DNA from: Komagataeibacter xylinus
Lineage (GTDB): Bacteria; Pseudomonadota; Alphaproteobacteria; Acetobacterales; Acetobacteraceae
Direction of reading: 5' to 3'
NCBI RefSeq assembly: GCF_009834365.1
Contig: NZ_CP041348.1
Span: forward strand, 1,550,501-1,614,500
DNA: 64,000 bases
Position numbers and translations under genes: made by a program. Positions within the stretch are counted from its first letter, which is position 1, and every line of letters starts with the position of its first letter. Of the stretch, positions 24,258 to 30,714 are shown one piece after another. Below the pieces are notes generated by a model. It worked only from the letters and a program-made list of their open reading frames with translations. It did no database searches and was not told the DNA's origin.

Positions 24258-24345
24258 GCGTATCGAGCCCGTTAGGCTCCAATGCAGTTGACCTTATTGA
24301 TCTTCATGCACCTCTTTCAGGGAGAAGGATTTCCCCCTTGGGCTG

Positions 24346-24753
24346 TCATCCCAGCGAAGGCGCGCCAACGCGCCGCCCGCGACTGCCCATCATCGGCCCG
24401 AAGGCCAGCGTCGATTTAACCAGGCCGGCAGGCATCCGCTCACTCTCGCGAGCCAGTGCCTCACGCCTGATGGCGGCGAGAATGTCTTCCATGGCCTTGG
24501 GCAGCATCTGCCCGGCAAAGCGCTGTCCACCACGTCGCACCCAGTGGCTGTCCCAGCAGCGAGCGACTGCATCATGGTAAAGCACTTGGGCAGCCAGTGT
24601 GCCGATCCCGATATCCGCGCGGTGGCGCGGGAAGGGGTTCCATTCCAGCGGCACAAGAAGCAGGCGCGATTCAGTCGTGGTCACGACAACACCGTGCCGG
24701 TGACCGCGCACGACAATATCGCCGCGCGACAGGGTCGGCAGCTGTTCTTCCAT
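24346..24753 (-). CDS. Hypothetical phage protein
   Basis: The 135-residue protein is not recognised. The first 45 residues look like a small beta domain (TLSRGDIVVRGHRHGVVVTT, RLLLVPLEWNPFPRH), and the rest is helical with WDSHWVRRGGQRFAGQMLPK. It follows a strong leftward terminator, so it probably has its own promoter or depends on read-through. Its position between the regulator and recombinase modules suggests a middle-phase role, but this is inference only. Confidence 0.6.
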   Translation of the reverse strand: MEEQLPTLSRGDIVVRGHRHGVVVTTTESRLLLVPLEWNPFPRHRADIGIGTLAAQVLYHDAVARCWDSHWVRRGGQRFAGQMLPKAMEDILAAIRREALARESERMPAGLVKSTLAFGPMMGSRGRRVGAPSLG

Positions 24754-24789
24754 CTGATGGCTCTATGTTGGGAGCGCCCGAGCGGGCAT

Positions 24790-24824
24790 AAAAAAAGCGT
24801 GGCATCCATTTTCTGGACCCACGC
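24790..24824 (-). terminator. Intrinsic terminator after the DUF6456-like gene
   Basis: Read leftward, GCGTGG pairs with CCACGC around an inner partial stem (GTCC/GGAT) and is followed directly by seven T residues. It lies 43 bases after the stop of the regulator gene and would separate it from the middle genes. Confidence 0.85.
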
Positions 24825-24866
24825 ATAACGATAGTTTGCCATAAATGACTTAAAAGCGGTGGCACG

Positions 24867-25448
24867 TCAACCTTTCCATAAAGGCCCCGGCATCCCGTCA
24901 TAATGCTCGGTCAACTGCTCCAGCAGGAAACATAGCGCGCCAGAGGTGTTGCGCTTGTCCTGGTGCAAATGGCTGGCGATGTCATTGAGGGAAAGCCCCT
25001 CAACCATCAGCAGCACCAGCAGCTGCTCCCCGCGCGCACCGATGCGCTGGCGGATATAGTCGCGGCGTGCGGCGGACCCCATGCGCCCGATCATGGCATC
25101 ATGAATATCCCCCCGTTTTGCACCGTGTTCCATTTCGGGATCGGTTCCACCCAGCACGCCGATTTCGTAATCGGTTGCCCAGAACTGGGCAGCACTGACC
25201 TGCCCCTCGGTAATCGCGCGCGAGCGCAGCAGGCCATACAGCCCGGCGCACCGGCGCCAGACTTTGACAGGACGGGATTTCTTGGTGAGCGCAACATCCA
25301 CCAGCGCAAGGTCATGGTGGGCGATACGTGTTTCCGACGGCTTGAAAGCGGGCCGGAATGTAGACTGAACGGGCGATGGTACCCGACGACGGGAAAGGGC
25401 GGCGACAGACACGCGGGGCCTTTCAGTAAACAGGTCTCCCGACGTCAT
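24867..25448 (-). CDS. DUF6456-like helix-turn-helix regulator
   Basis: The 193-residue protein has a poorly conserved N-terminus. A C-terminal helical domain follows: YIRQRIGARGEQLLVLLMVE, then GLSLNDIASHLHQDKRN and LCFLLEQLTEHYDG. This is the pattern of DUF6456 proteins of alphaproteobacteria, a helix-turn-helix followed by a long helix. It stands alone between its own promoter and a strong terminator at the boundary between early and middle/late leftward genes, so a late-gene regulator role is plausible. DNA binding is inferred from the fold. Confidence 0.65.
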   Translation of the reverse strand: MTSGDLFTERPRVSVAALSRRRVPSPVQSTFRPAFKPSETRIAHHDLALVDVALTKKSRPVKVWRRCAGLYGLLRSRAITEGQVSAAQFWATDYEIGVLGGTDPEMEHGAKRGDIHDAMIGRMGSAARRDYIRQRIGARGEQLLVLLMVEGLSLNDIASHLHQDKRNTSGALCFLLEQLTEHYDGMPGPLWKG

Positions 25449-25515
25449 CGTCTCTTTGCGGAACCTGCAACACCGGGGAGCAGGCAGGATCGATCAGCGG
25501 CCGGGAAGTAGCATT

Positions 25516-25544
25516 ATTATAACCGCGTTTTTTACATAGGTCAG
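25516..25544 (-). promoter_or_regulatory. Leftward sigma70-type promoter
   Basis: Read leftward, CTGACC is followed after exactly 17 bases by a perfect TATAAT. The expected start point is about 60 bases upstream of the DUF6456-like regulator. It is one of the clearest promoter matches in the prophage part. Confidence 0.65.
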
Positions 25545-25612
25545 TAGCCATTTAGCTTTTAGGGACGCTTCGTCAGTTCATCGGGCATCTCATTCATGGT
25601 CGTGGCATTTGA

Positions 25613-25641
25613 TTGAAGATGTAGGTCGCACTGGTTTTAAG
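25613..25641 (+). promoter_or_regulatory. Possible promoter for the acetate permease gene
   Basis: TTGAAG and TTTAAG are separated by 17 bases, each matching four of six consensus positions. They lie in an AT-rich gap of about 375 bases upstream of the permease gene, which needs its own rightward promoter because its neighbours run leftward. The remaining part of the gap shows no gene. Confidence 0.35.
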
Positions 25642-25823
25642 TTGTGCAGATATTTTGCGCATTTTTTCTTAGGCTACTCTTTTAAATCGATAATAATTGT
25701 TTGCATGGTGTATCGTATACCGGGTTTTTTGCAGAGCTTTTTAAGCCATATTTTAATATGCCGCAGACACTGTCCCGTGACATGTTTTGTCATGATTTAT
25801 CTACCAGGGAATGGAAACGCGGC

Positions 25824-26414
25824 ATGACCCACAATTCGACTAAAGCCGATCCGGGCCCGCTTGGGCTGATGGGATTTGGTATGACGACTGTCCTGCTTAA
25901 CCTGCATAACGCCCATATCGTCCCGATGGGCGCAGCCATTCTTGCAATGGGCCTGGTGTTTGGGGGCGCAACGCAATTTGTCGCTGGCCTTCTGGAATAT
26001 GCAAACAGCAATACCTTTGGCATGACAGCGTTTATGTCCTATGGCGCGTTCTGGCTGTCGCTTGTCGTACTGTTGTTCCTGCCCCACTGGGGGCTTGCGC
26101 CTGCATCTTCGCCCGCCCTGATGGGCAGTTACCTGCTAATGTGGGGCCTGTTCACCGCTATCATGACGATCGGAACACTTCGCGCCTCGCGTATGCACCA
26201 AGTGGTGTTTGCCACTCTGACGCTGTTGTTTGTCCTGCTAGGCTGTGCGGAAATCTTTGAACAGCCGATCCTGACAATTGTAGCGGGATATGAAGGTCTC
26301 TTTTGTGGCTTTAGTGCTATCTGTCTCGCAGCGATGGAACTTCTTGCAGATCAGTCCGCACATGCCGAGGTGCCTGTCGACGTGGCAGGCGTGCCGACCG
26401 AGGTTGCAGCCTGA
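25824..26414 (+). CDS. GPR1/FUN34/YaaH-type acetate/succinate permease (SatP-like)
   Basis: The 196-residue membrane protein matches the acetate uptake transporter family. ADPGPLGLMGFGMTTVLLNL corresponds to the family NPAPLGL motif, followed by six hydrophobic segments including GLVFGGATQFVAGLLEYANS, FGMTAFMSYGAFWLSL and a C-terminal AGYEGLFCGFSAICLAAME. E. coli SatP has 188 residues. The ATG used has GGAA seven bases upstream. The longer open frame adds an unlikely leader. The motif has Asp for the usual Asn. It is isolated on the plus strand between leftward phage genes, so it is a cargo gene. It would import acetate, relevant to an acetic acid bacterium. Confidence 0.88.
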   Translation: MTHNSTKADPGPLGLMGFGMTTVLLNLHNAHIVPMGAAILAMGLVFGGATQFVAGLLEYANSNTFGMTAFMSYGAFWLSLVVLLFLPHWGLAPASSPALMGSYLLMWGLFTAIMTIGTLRASRMHQVVFATLTLLFVLLGCAEIFEQPILTIVAGYEGLFCGFSAICLAAMELLADQSAHAEVPVDVAGVPTEVAA

Positions 26415-26535
26415 AGAGAAATTTTAACAACGATTTTGAAAAATTATGCATTGTTTCCAAAGATCGGAAACGTATGAGATGAATGAAACAGGCGGATATG
26501 GCTCTTGCTAGTCAGCGAAAAGTGCCAACGCCTTT

Positions 26536-27735
26536 TCATGCCGCCACGTCCTGGGGGCGGTACGCAGCCAGATAGGCCTCGAGGGTCAGTTCCGTGGTGG
26601 GGCGGCCGCGCTTGGCTGCCATATCGGCCCATTGCTGCTTGGCGCGACCGTAATCCCCCAGTTCCTGCATCAGCGCGGACCATGCCCGGTGATCCTCGAC
26701 CAGATCCGCGCGGGCCTGTTTCTCCCAGTCCTGCATGACTGGCGATGGCGCTGGCTCGGGCAGGTCTGCCGAGATCTGATGCTGCGCCCATGCAGCCCGC
26801 ACCGGCTTGTCGAAGCAGCCGGCATGCTGCGGTATTTCGCGGTTCTGGTGCATCGCGGCCGTATGGTCGGCCACGGCTTGGATGATCACCGGCTCGGGTA
26901 TGCCAGCCTGCAGCCATTTGCGGACAATGCCCGTATGCCGCCGTGTGCTGTCCTTGGGGAAGCCTGCCGCTTCCATGACGGCCCGCACGGCCCGGTCGAG
27001 GGTGGCGTCATCGATGATGGCCTCGGTCTGGGCAAAACCGGTTTCGGCAGATTCAGATATAGATGAATTAATTTTCTTATCTTTATCTATATCTAGGGAA
27101 ACCTCAGAACCCAAAACCGAAACCGAACCCCCGGAAACCGAAAACCGGTTTTGGTTTAGGTTTCGGTTTTGGATTTCCGCCGGAGCGGGCAGGGATACCA
27201 TGAGCGGGATGTTGCGCTGGCGGGTGGCGGCTTCGGCTTCCTGCGCGCGGCGGATCCTCGCCTGCTCGGCATTCTCCGTTTTGCGCGGCCTGCCACCCTT
27301 TCCACCATTGATCTTGGCATGGTGGCCCCGCAGCGTGTCATCAGCCGGGATGATACCCGCCGCCTGGGCAGCCTCGAACCGGCGCAGGTTCTCCTCACGC
27401 TCGGCACGTTTTCGCGCACGCTCCTGCCGCCGTATCTCGCGCTGCAGCAGGTGGGGGCTGTATAGCGCGCCCTCATCATCCCGCGCGGCGAAGCCCCATT
27501 GCTCGATCAGGGGCAGCGTGCGGGCCAGCGTTGCCGGGTTTTCGCATATGAAGGCCGCGATCTCGTCATCGGACAGCATGTGCGTGCCACTACGCATCAC
27601 CACCATCCGGTTGGCCTTGAGCGTGTCGAACAGCGAATGCGCCACGCCACGCGCCTCGGCAGGCATGGTGCGGATCAGTGTCCAGGCCGGCACGGCACCG
27701 GCATCGAAATCGGCAACTGTAGGCAGGCAGGTCAT
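26536..27735 (-). CDS. Phage replication initiator-like protein (lambda O-like architecture)
   Basis: The 399-residue protein has an N-terminal winged-helix-like part (residues 1 to 100, FDTLKANRMVVMRSGTHMLS, IEQWGFAARDDEGALYSPHL), a charged helical linker rich in Arg/Glu, and a low-complexity Asn/Ser-rich region near residue 190. The C-terminal domain has WLQAGIPEPVIIQAVADHTA and FDKPVRAAW. The DNA for the middle region carries inverted repeats beside an AT-rich block, as in the lambda O gene. The start overlaps the upstream TGA. It may bind the origin and recruit the host helicase. The exact family is not certain. Confidence 0.65.
   Translation of the reverse strand: MTCLPTVADFDAGAVPAWTLIRTMPAEARGVAHSLFDTLKANRMVVMRSGTHMLSDDEIAAFICENPATLARTLPLIEQWGFAARDDEGALYSPHLLQREIRRQERARKRAEREENLRRFEAAQAAGIIPADDTLRGHHAKINGGKGGRPRKTENAEQARIRRAQEAEAATRQRNIPLMVSLPAPAEIQNRNLNQNRFSVSGGSVSVLGSEVSLDIDKDKKINSSISESAETGFAQTEAIIDDATLDRAVRAVMEAAGFPKDSTRRHTGIVRKWLQAGIPEPVIIQAVADHTAAMHQNREIPQHAGCFDKPVRAAWAQHQISADLPEPAPSPVMQDWEKQARADLVEDHRAWSALMQELGDYGRAKQQWADMAAKRGRPTTELTLEAYLAAYRPQDVAA
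27055..27172. other. Candidate phage replication origin inside the replication gene
   Basis: Two perfect inverted repeats are nested side by side: AGATATAGAT/ATCTATATCT around an AT-only-like core (27055 to 27094), and CCAAAACCGAAACC/GGTTTCGGTTTTGG (27111 to 27172) with a central AAAACCGGTTTT palindrome. The first block is strikingly AT-rich against GC-rich surroundings. Iterated sites plus an AT-rich unwinding block inside the initiator gene is the lambda origin design. Function is inferred. Confidence 0.5.
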
Positions 27736-28004
27736 GCGTTGCCTTCCTTGTTCTGCGGCGGGCATTCATGAGGGCAGTCAGCGCACCGGGCGCGCATGCG
27801 CTCGAGTTCGTCCAGCGCCTGGCGCAATGCCTGCCGGTTCGCCGTGAAATGCGTGACAATGCCAGTCAGGCCGTCAGGCAGCGCATAGATCCGGGTCAGG
27901 AACAGGCTCAGGGATGGGAAGCAGCTGCCACGGTCCAGCCGCAGGCCAAAGCCGCGCCCGAAGTCGAAAGAGATGCCCCGTGGCAGTTTTATTCGTTTGG
28001 GCAT
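27732..28004 (-). CDS. Small hypothetical phage protein
   Basis: The 90-residue protein is not recognised. It has FDFGRGFGLRLDRGSC, a helical middle (GIVTHFTANRQALRQALDEL) and a C-terminal CADCPHECPP with four... cysteine-type residues (three Cys plus His) that could bind metal. It overlaps the preceding HTH gene by 16 bases and the replication gene by three, so it is translated within the early leftward operon. Confidence 0.6.
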   Translation of the reverse strand: MPKRIKLPRGISFDFGRGFGLRLDRGSCFPSLSLFLTRIYALPDGLTGIVTHFTANRQALRQALDELERMRARCADCPHECPPQNKEGNA

Positions 28005-28234
28005 TGCTTACCTTCATCCACCAGACGGAAAATTTCGTCGCGCAGCTCGTCGCACTCGATCATCAGTTTCATCAGTTCTTCGCCACGCGGAGCGGAGACA
28101 CCATCCAGCCAGTTGCGCACGGTGCGCGGGCTGGTATCGATCCGACCGGCGAGCAGCTTGGCGCCGTTACGGATCCGTCCGTACTGGCGCATCAGCACGC
28201 CCCGGACCGTGTCGCGGTAAACAGCGGCCGTCAT
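27989..28234 (-). CDS. Small helix-turn-helix protein
   Basis: The 81-residue product has a helix-turn-helix of Cro/XRE type: YGRIRNGAKLLAGRIDTSPR followed by TVRNWLDGVSAPRGEELMKL. The longer open frame starts 14 codons earlier, but the ATG used overlaps the stop of the preceding small ORF. It is the second HTH gene of the leftward early operon and may regulate replication or middle genes. Confidence 0.7.
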   Translation of the reverse strand: MTAAVYRDTVRGVLMRQYGRIRNGAKLLAGRIDTSPRTVRNWLDGVSAPRGEELMKLMIECDELRDEIFRLVDEGKQCPNE

Positions 28235-28419
28235 GAAATGAATCTTTTGAGTGTAATTTGACCAATTCTTTCCCACCCTTTTCCTCCATGATCTCTCTCA
28301 GCAGCGAGTGAGAACTGGTTCGGGTAGGAGAGAGGTCTATATGCAGCAGCGCGCACCCCAGCCATCGCGGGTGACGGACGGGGCGCGCGCTGCGCCAGAC
28401 CTGATGATGCCTGCTTCAT
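28231..28419 (-). CDS. Small hypothetical ORF
   Basis: The 62-residue ORF is not recognised. It overlaps both its neighbours by ATGA: its ATG overlaps the TGA of the GcrA-like gene and its TGA overlaps the start of the HTH gene. That double coupling is the main support. The sequence is basic and Ala/Pro-rich (GLAQRAPRPSPAMAGVRAAA), so a chance open frame is possible. Confidence 0.45.
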   Translation of the reverse strand: MKQASSGLAQRAPRPSPAMAGVRAAAYRPLSYPNQFSLAAERDHGGKGWERIGQITLKRFIS

Positions 28420-28625
28420 GCTGACACCTCATCCTGTGCAGGCACGTCCTGACCGGCATCGCCAACAGGGGCAGCAAACACGCGCGCCGCATGTTCACCA
28501 CACCACACACGACGCACGCACGCAGGCCGCCCGCAGAACGCGGGCTGCACGTCATGACGCACATCTCCCTCGATCCACTGGCAGGTTGTGCTGCCGGTCA
28601 TGGCAGGGGGTGAACGGCGGGTCAT
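28416..28625 (-). CDS. GcrA C-terminal-domain-like small protein
   Basis: The 69-residue product contains TTCQWIEGDVRHDV and PAFCGRPACVRRVWCGEHAA. These line up with the C-terminal domain of GcrA of alphaproteobacteria, pattern C-x-W-x-x-GD ... FCGR ... YC-x-EHA. Known GcrA proteins have an N-terminal helix-turn-helix and use the C-terminal domain to bind RNA polymerase sigma70. Here the DNA-binding half is absent. The ATG overlaps the preceding stop. The protein may therefore bind the host sigma factor without DNA contact. The pattern match is seen, the function is inferred. Confidence 0.7.
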   Translation of the reverse strand: MTRRSPPAMTGSTTCQWIEGDVRHDVQPAFCGRPACVRRVWCGEHAARVFAAPVGDAGQDVPAQDEVSA

Positions 28626-29251
28626 CAGGCAGCCGCGCCGACTGGCGACCACGACACGCAAGGGAAGCCCTTTTCGTCATAATACACCACGGAGACATGA
28701 CCGGCCTTGAAAAGCTTTCCAAGCTTCGACGAGATGTCTTCCGCAACTGCTTGGGCAATCATGATCAAAAGAGGATCGGCGGGAAGGCGGCCCTTCCAAT
28801 CGAAATCGACGCCATCATCAGTGATTTTCTGACACTCCAGGCGCAGACCGAGCTGAGCCGCATGCGCGAGCAGCTGTTCGACCGTCCGTTTTTCGCTTTC
28901 GGTTTCGAATACAGCGCCAGCGTCCGTGTCGCCCTGGTCATCTGCGGTCGGCTTTGCTTCGCCTGCAGCAGCCTTTGCCACTGGCGTATCCAGCAACGGT
29001 TCCTTATCAAGTGTGCCCAGACCCGTGTTGAGACCAATAACCGGCTCAGATGCGCCGTTGCCCATGTCCGTGTCGTCAGCCGTCGATGGCACTCCGCCTG
29101 TCAGGATGTAATTCCCAAACGCATCCGCGTTCGCAATTACGTCCTCGGCGTCATAATGAGGACCGACTGCATCTGCATGCTTGATGGCCATCACCAGGCA
29201 TTGCGCGCGCCTGTTATGGGCGTTCAGCCAGTAATCGTATTTTTTACCCAT
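28625..29251 (-). CDS. Hypothetical early phage protein
   Basis: The 208-residue protein is not recognised. It begins GKKYDYWLNAHNRRAQCLVM, has an acidic, probably disordered middle (ADDQGDTDAGAVFETESEKR), and a C-terminal alpha/beta part (QAVAEDISSKLGKLFKAGHV, then VVYYDEKGFPCVSW). The long upstream frame is discarded because the ATG used has GGAAG at a good distance and removes an unlikely leader. It lies just before the GcrA-like gene in the early leftward operon. Confidence 0.6.
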   Translation of the reverse strand: MGKKYDYWLNAHNRRAQCLVMAIKHADAVGPHYDAEDVIANADAFGNYILTGGVPSTADDTDMGNGASEPVIGLNTGLGTLDKEPLLDTPVAKAAAGEAKPTADDQGDTDAGAVFETESEKRTVEQLLAHAAQLGLRLECQKITDDGVDFDWKGRLPADPLLIMIAQAVAEDISSKLGKLFKAGHVSVVYYDEKGFPCVSWSPVGAAA

Positions 29252-29438
29252 CGGGTCTGCTTCCAGTTCAGATTGTGGAGGGGAACGGGGCGCGCACCGG
29301 CTCGACCGCATAAGCGGGAGCCCTCGGTGCATATGTCTGGCCTGCAGGCGCATAGGCACCCTTGCGGGCCGGTCGATTGCTCGACCGGCCCGCTTGGTCC
29401 ACCATGGCTGTTGCAACACACCCCATGGAGGATTCACT

Positions 29439-29648
29439 TTGTCCAACAACGTCAAGATGAGCCCGGAAGTCACCGAACTGATCTATGTGCTGAACAGTAT
29501 GATCGAAGCCGCGATGCCGCACATTCCCAAGGAAGCGCAACTCGATATAGGCGGCGCCCTGCTCAACCTGAGCACACGCGTCAAAGGTACGGATCTTATG
29601 AAACATATCGCAGGATCGTTCGGGCATCATTTTCCAACCCGTTCCTGA
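29439..29648 (+). CDS. Small rightward ORF with TTG start
   Basis: This 69-residue ORF runs against the surrounding leftward operon. It starts with TTG preceded by GGAGG at seven bases. The sequence looks like a compact helical protein (VTELIYVLNSMIEAAMPHIP, LNLSTRVKGTDLMKHIAG). No family is recognised. Its end overlaps the end of the converging gene by 22 bases. A leftward open frame across the same bases looks like its shadow. Confidence 0.55.
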   Translation: MSNNVKMSPEVTELIYVLNSMIEAAMPHIPKEAQLDIGGALLNLSTRVKGTDLMKHIAGSFGHHFPTRS

Positions 29649-29956
29649 CTAGGTGTTTCGTCGATTGGATGTTTTCTGGCCCTGAAACCTTTGAAAAGCG
29701 CATTGGAGATGAAATTTGCTTCCATCTCCTTACGGAACGAGCGGTCACCTTCGTAGGCGGCAGGTTCAGGGGTGGCGGGGGCAATCTGATGGATTGCCGC
29801 CATCACCCTTTTGATTTCCTGATCGAGTTCAATGCCTTCAGCCGTGCGCTCGGCAATGACAGCAGGTCCATATTCTACGATATCAGCGCAATCGCGCCGC
29901 TTACGCTCCAGCACCGTGACGATGGCAAGCAGATCCTCAACCAGTTGGTCGTTCAT
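29627..29956 (-). CDS. Small helical phage protein
   Basis: The 109-residue product is probably largely coiled: EDLLAIVTVLERKRRDCADI, then ELDQEIKRVMAAIHQIAP. The C-terminal part is polar. Its ATG overlaps the TGA of the Cro-like gene, so it is the second gene of the early leftward operon. Function unknown. Confidence 0.6.
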   Translation of the reverse strand: MNDQLVEDLLAIVTVLERKRRDCADIVEYGPAVIAERTAEGIELDQEIKRVMAAIHQIAPATPEPAAYEGDRSFRKEMEANFISNALFKGFRARKHPIDETPSQERVGK

Positions 29957-30186
29957 GCTGACCCCCGGTGTTCGAAGATATCGGTCAAAGATGATGGAGC
30001 AGGGCTTTTGGGGACCAATTCTTCGATCGATACCCTCAATGTATCAGCCACAGTTCTAAGCTTTTCGGTCGGTACAAGTGCAGTTCCAGTGACCCAGCGA
30101 GAAACAGTGGGTTCGCTAACACCCACAATTTTTGCCAGTTGCCGCTGGGTCAGGTCAGCCTGCTTAAGGAAAACACGTAAGCTCAT
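29953..30186 (-). CDS. Cro-like HTH regulator
   Basis: The 77-residue protein is a single XRE-type helix-turn-helix: LTQRQLAKIVGVSEPTVSRW, then LVPTEKLRTVADTLRVSIEE. It is the first gene of the leftward operon and is divergent from the CI-like gene, the classic place for Cro. It would act on the operator region between the two genes to favour lytic growth. Confidence 0.82.
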   Translation of the reverse strand: MSLRVFLKQADLTQRQLAKIVGVSEPTVSRWVTGTALVPTEKLRTVADTLRVSIEELVPKSPAPSSLTDIFEHRGSA

Positions 30187-30201
30187 GCATCGAGATTTAT
30201 T

Positions 30202-30237
30202 CAGATGAAACTTTCAGGTCAAGAAAGTTTTCATCTG
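30202..30237. promoter_or_regulatory. Operator region between Cro-like and CI-like genes
   Basis: CAGATGAAACTTTC and GAAAGTTTTCATCTG form an imperfect inverted repeat around a 7-base centre. It contains the ATGAAA/TTTCAT half-sites seen at the other operator-like palindromes. A second dyad CCACTA/TAGTGG lies just to the right. Binding by the two HTH regulators is inferred. Confidence 0.6.
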
Positions 30238-30278
30238 GTGGCATCCACTATGTGCACGCGTAGTGGCACCGTTTCGTC

Positions 30279-30629
30279 ATGAGCGACAAGCATCTCACAC
30301 CTGAAGAAGTAGAGCTGAACTGCCACACGTTGCGGTTCGTTCGACCTTGGATGCGCTTGCGTGGCGTGACTCAGCGGCACCTAGCTGAAGGACTTGGGAT
30401 GTCCGAACCATCTGTCTCTAAGTGGCTGAATGGTAAGGTAAATATGACGTTGTCACAGTTCGTAAGAGTGGCAGAATTGTTAAAGGCCACTCCCGAACAA
30501 TTGTTGTTTGATCCAAAAGAAGGCCTAAAAGCCGAGCGTTATAAGGAAATTGCCGAACTGGCTGATGAATTGGATTCGGAGAAATTGGATATCTGGATCA
30601 AGACAGGGAAGGCGATGTCAACGAAGTGA
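30279..30629 (+). CDS. CI-like HTH repressor
   Basis: The 116-residue protein has an XRE-type helix-turn-helix (RLRGVTQRHLAEGLGMSEPS, then VSKWLNGKVNMTLSQFVRVA) and a short C-terminal helical part without the LexA-type peptidase domain of long CI proteins. It faces the Cro-like gene and is followed by two operator-like palindromes. Lack of a self-cleavage domain means induction must work by another route, for example an antirepressor, if it is the main repressor. Confidence 0.78.
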   Translation: MSDKHLTPEEVELNCHTLRFVRPWMRLRGVTQRHLAEGLGMSEPSVSKWLNGKVNMTLSQFVRVAELLKATPEQLLFDPKEGLKAERYKEIAELADELDSEKLDIWIKTGKAMSTK

Positions 30630-30632
30630 CGG

Positions 30633-30680
30633 TTTCATTAAATGAAATTATCCTTGACTAAATACTTTCATTAAATGAAA
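30633..30680. promoter_or_regulatory. Two identical operator palindromes with a promoter-like element
   Basis: TTTCAT-TAA-ATGAAA occurs twice with centres 33 bases apart, about three helical turns. Between them TTGACT forms a -35-like element. A -10 would fall over the second palindrome (GAAATT at 17 bases). A bound repressor would block this rightward promoter, which would drive the small-gene operon ending in integrase. Confidence 0.62.
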
Positions 30681-30683
30681 TTA

Positions 30684-30714
30684 CCTCCATCGCCACCCGC
30701 GATGGAGGTTTTTT
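30684..30714 (+). terminator. Hairpin plus T6, overlapping the ribosome binding site of the next gene
   Basis: A perfect 10-base stem (CCTCCATCGC / GCGATGGAGG, loop CACCC) is followed by six T residues and then immediately by ATG. It fits an intrinsic terminator for the CI-like gene. At the same time its 3' arm holds the only SD (GGAGG) of the following gene, so it could also lock translation. Confidence 0.8.

Noticed and set aside
29268..29630. Leftward 120-residue frame opposite the TTG-started gene
   Set aside because: It has no ribosome site at its start and its composition (His/Ala/Gln-rich) looks like antisense. The rightward reading looks more like a protein.
28418..30208. A rightward open frame of nearly 600 codons across the early operon
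   Set aside because: It crosses several well-supported leftward genes and the Cro-like gene antisense, has low-complexity composition and no start signal.
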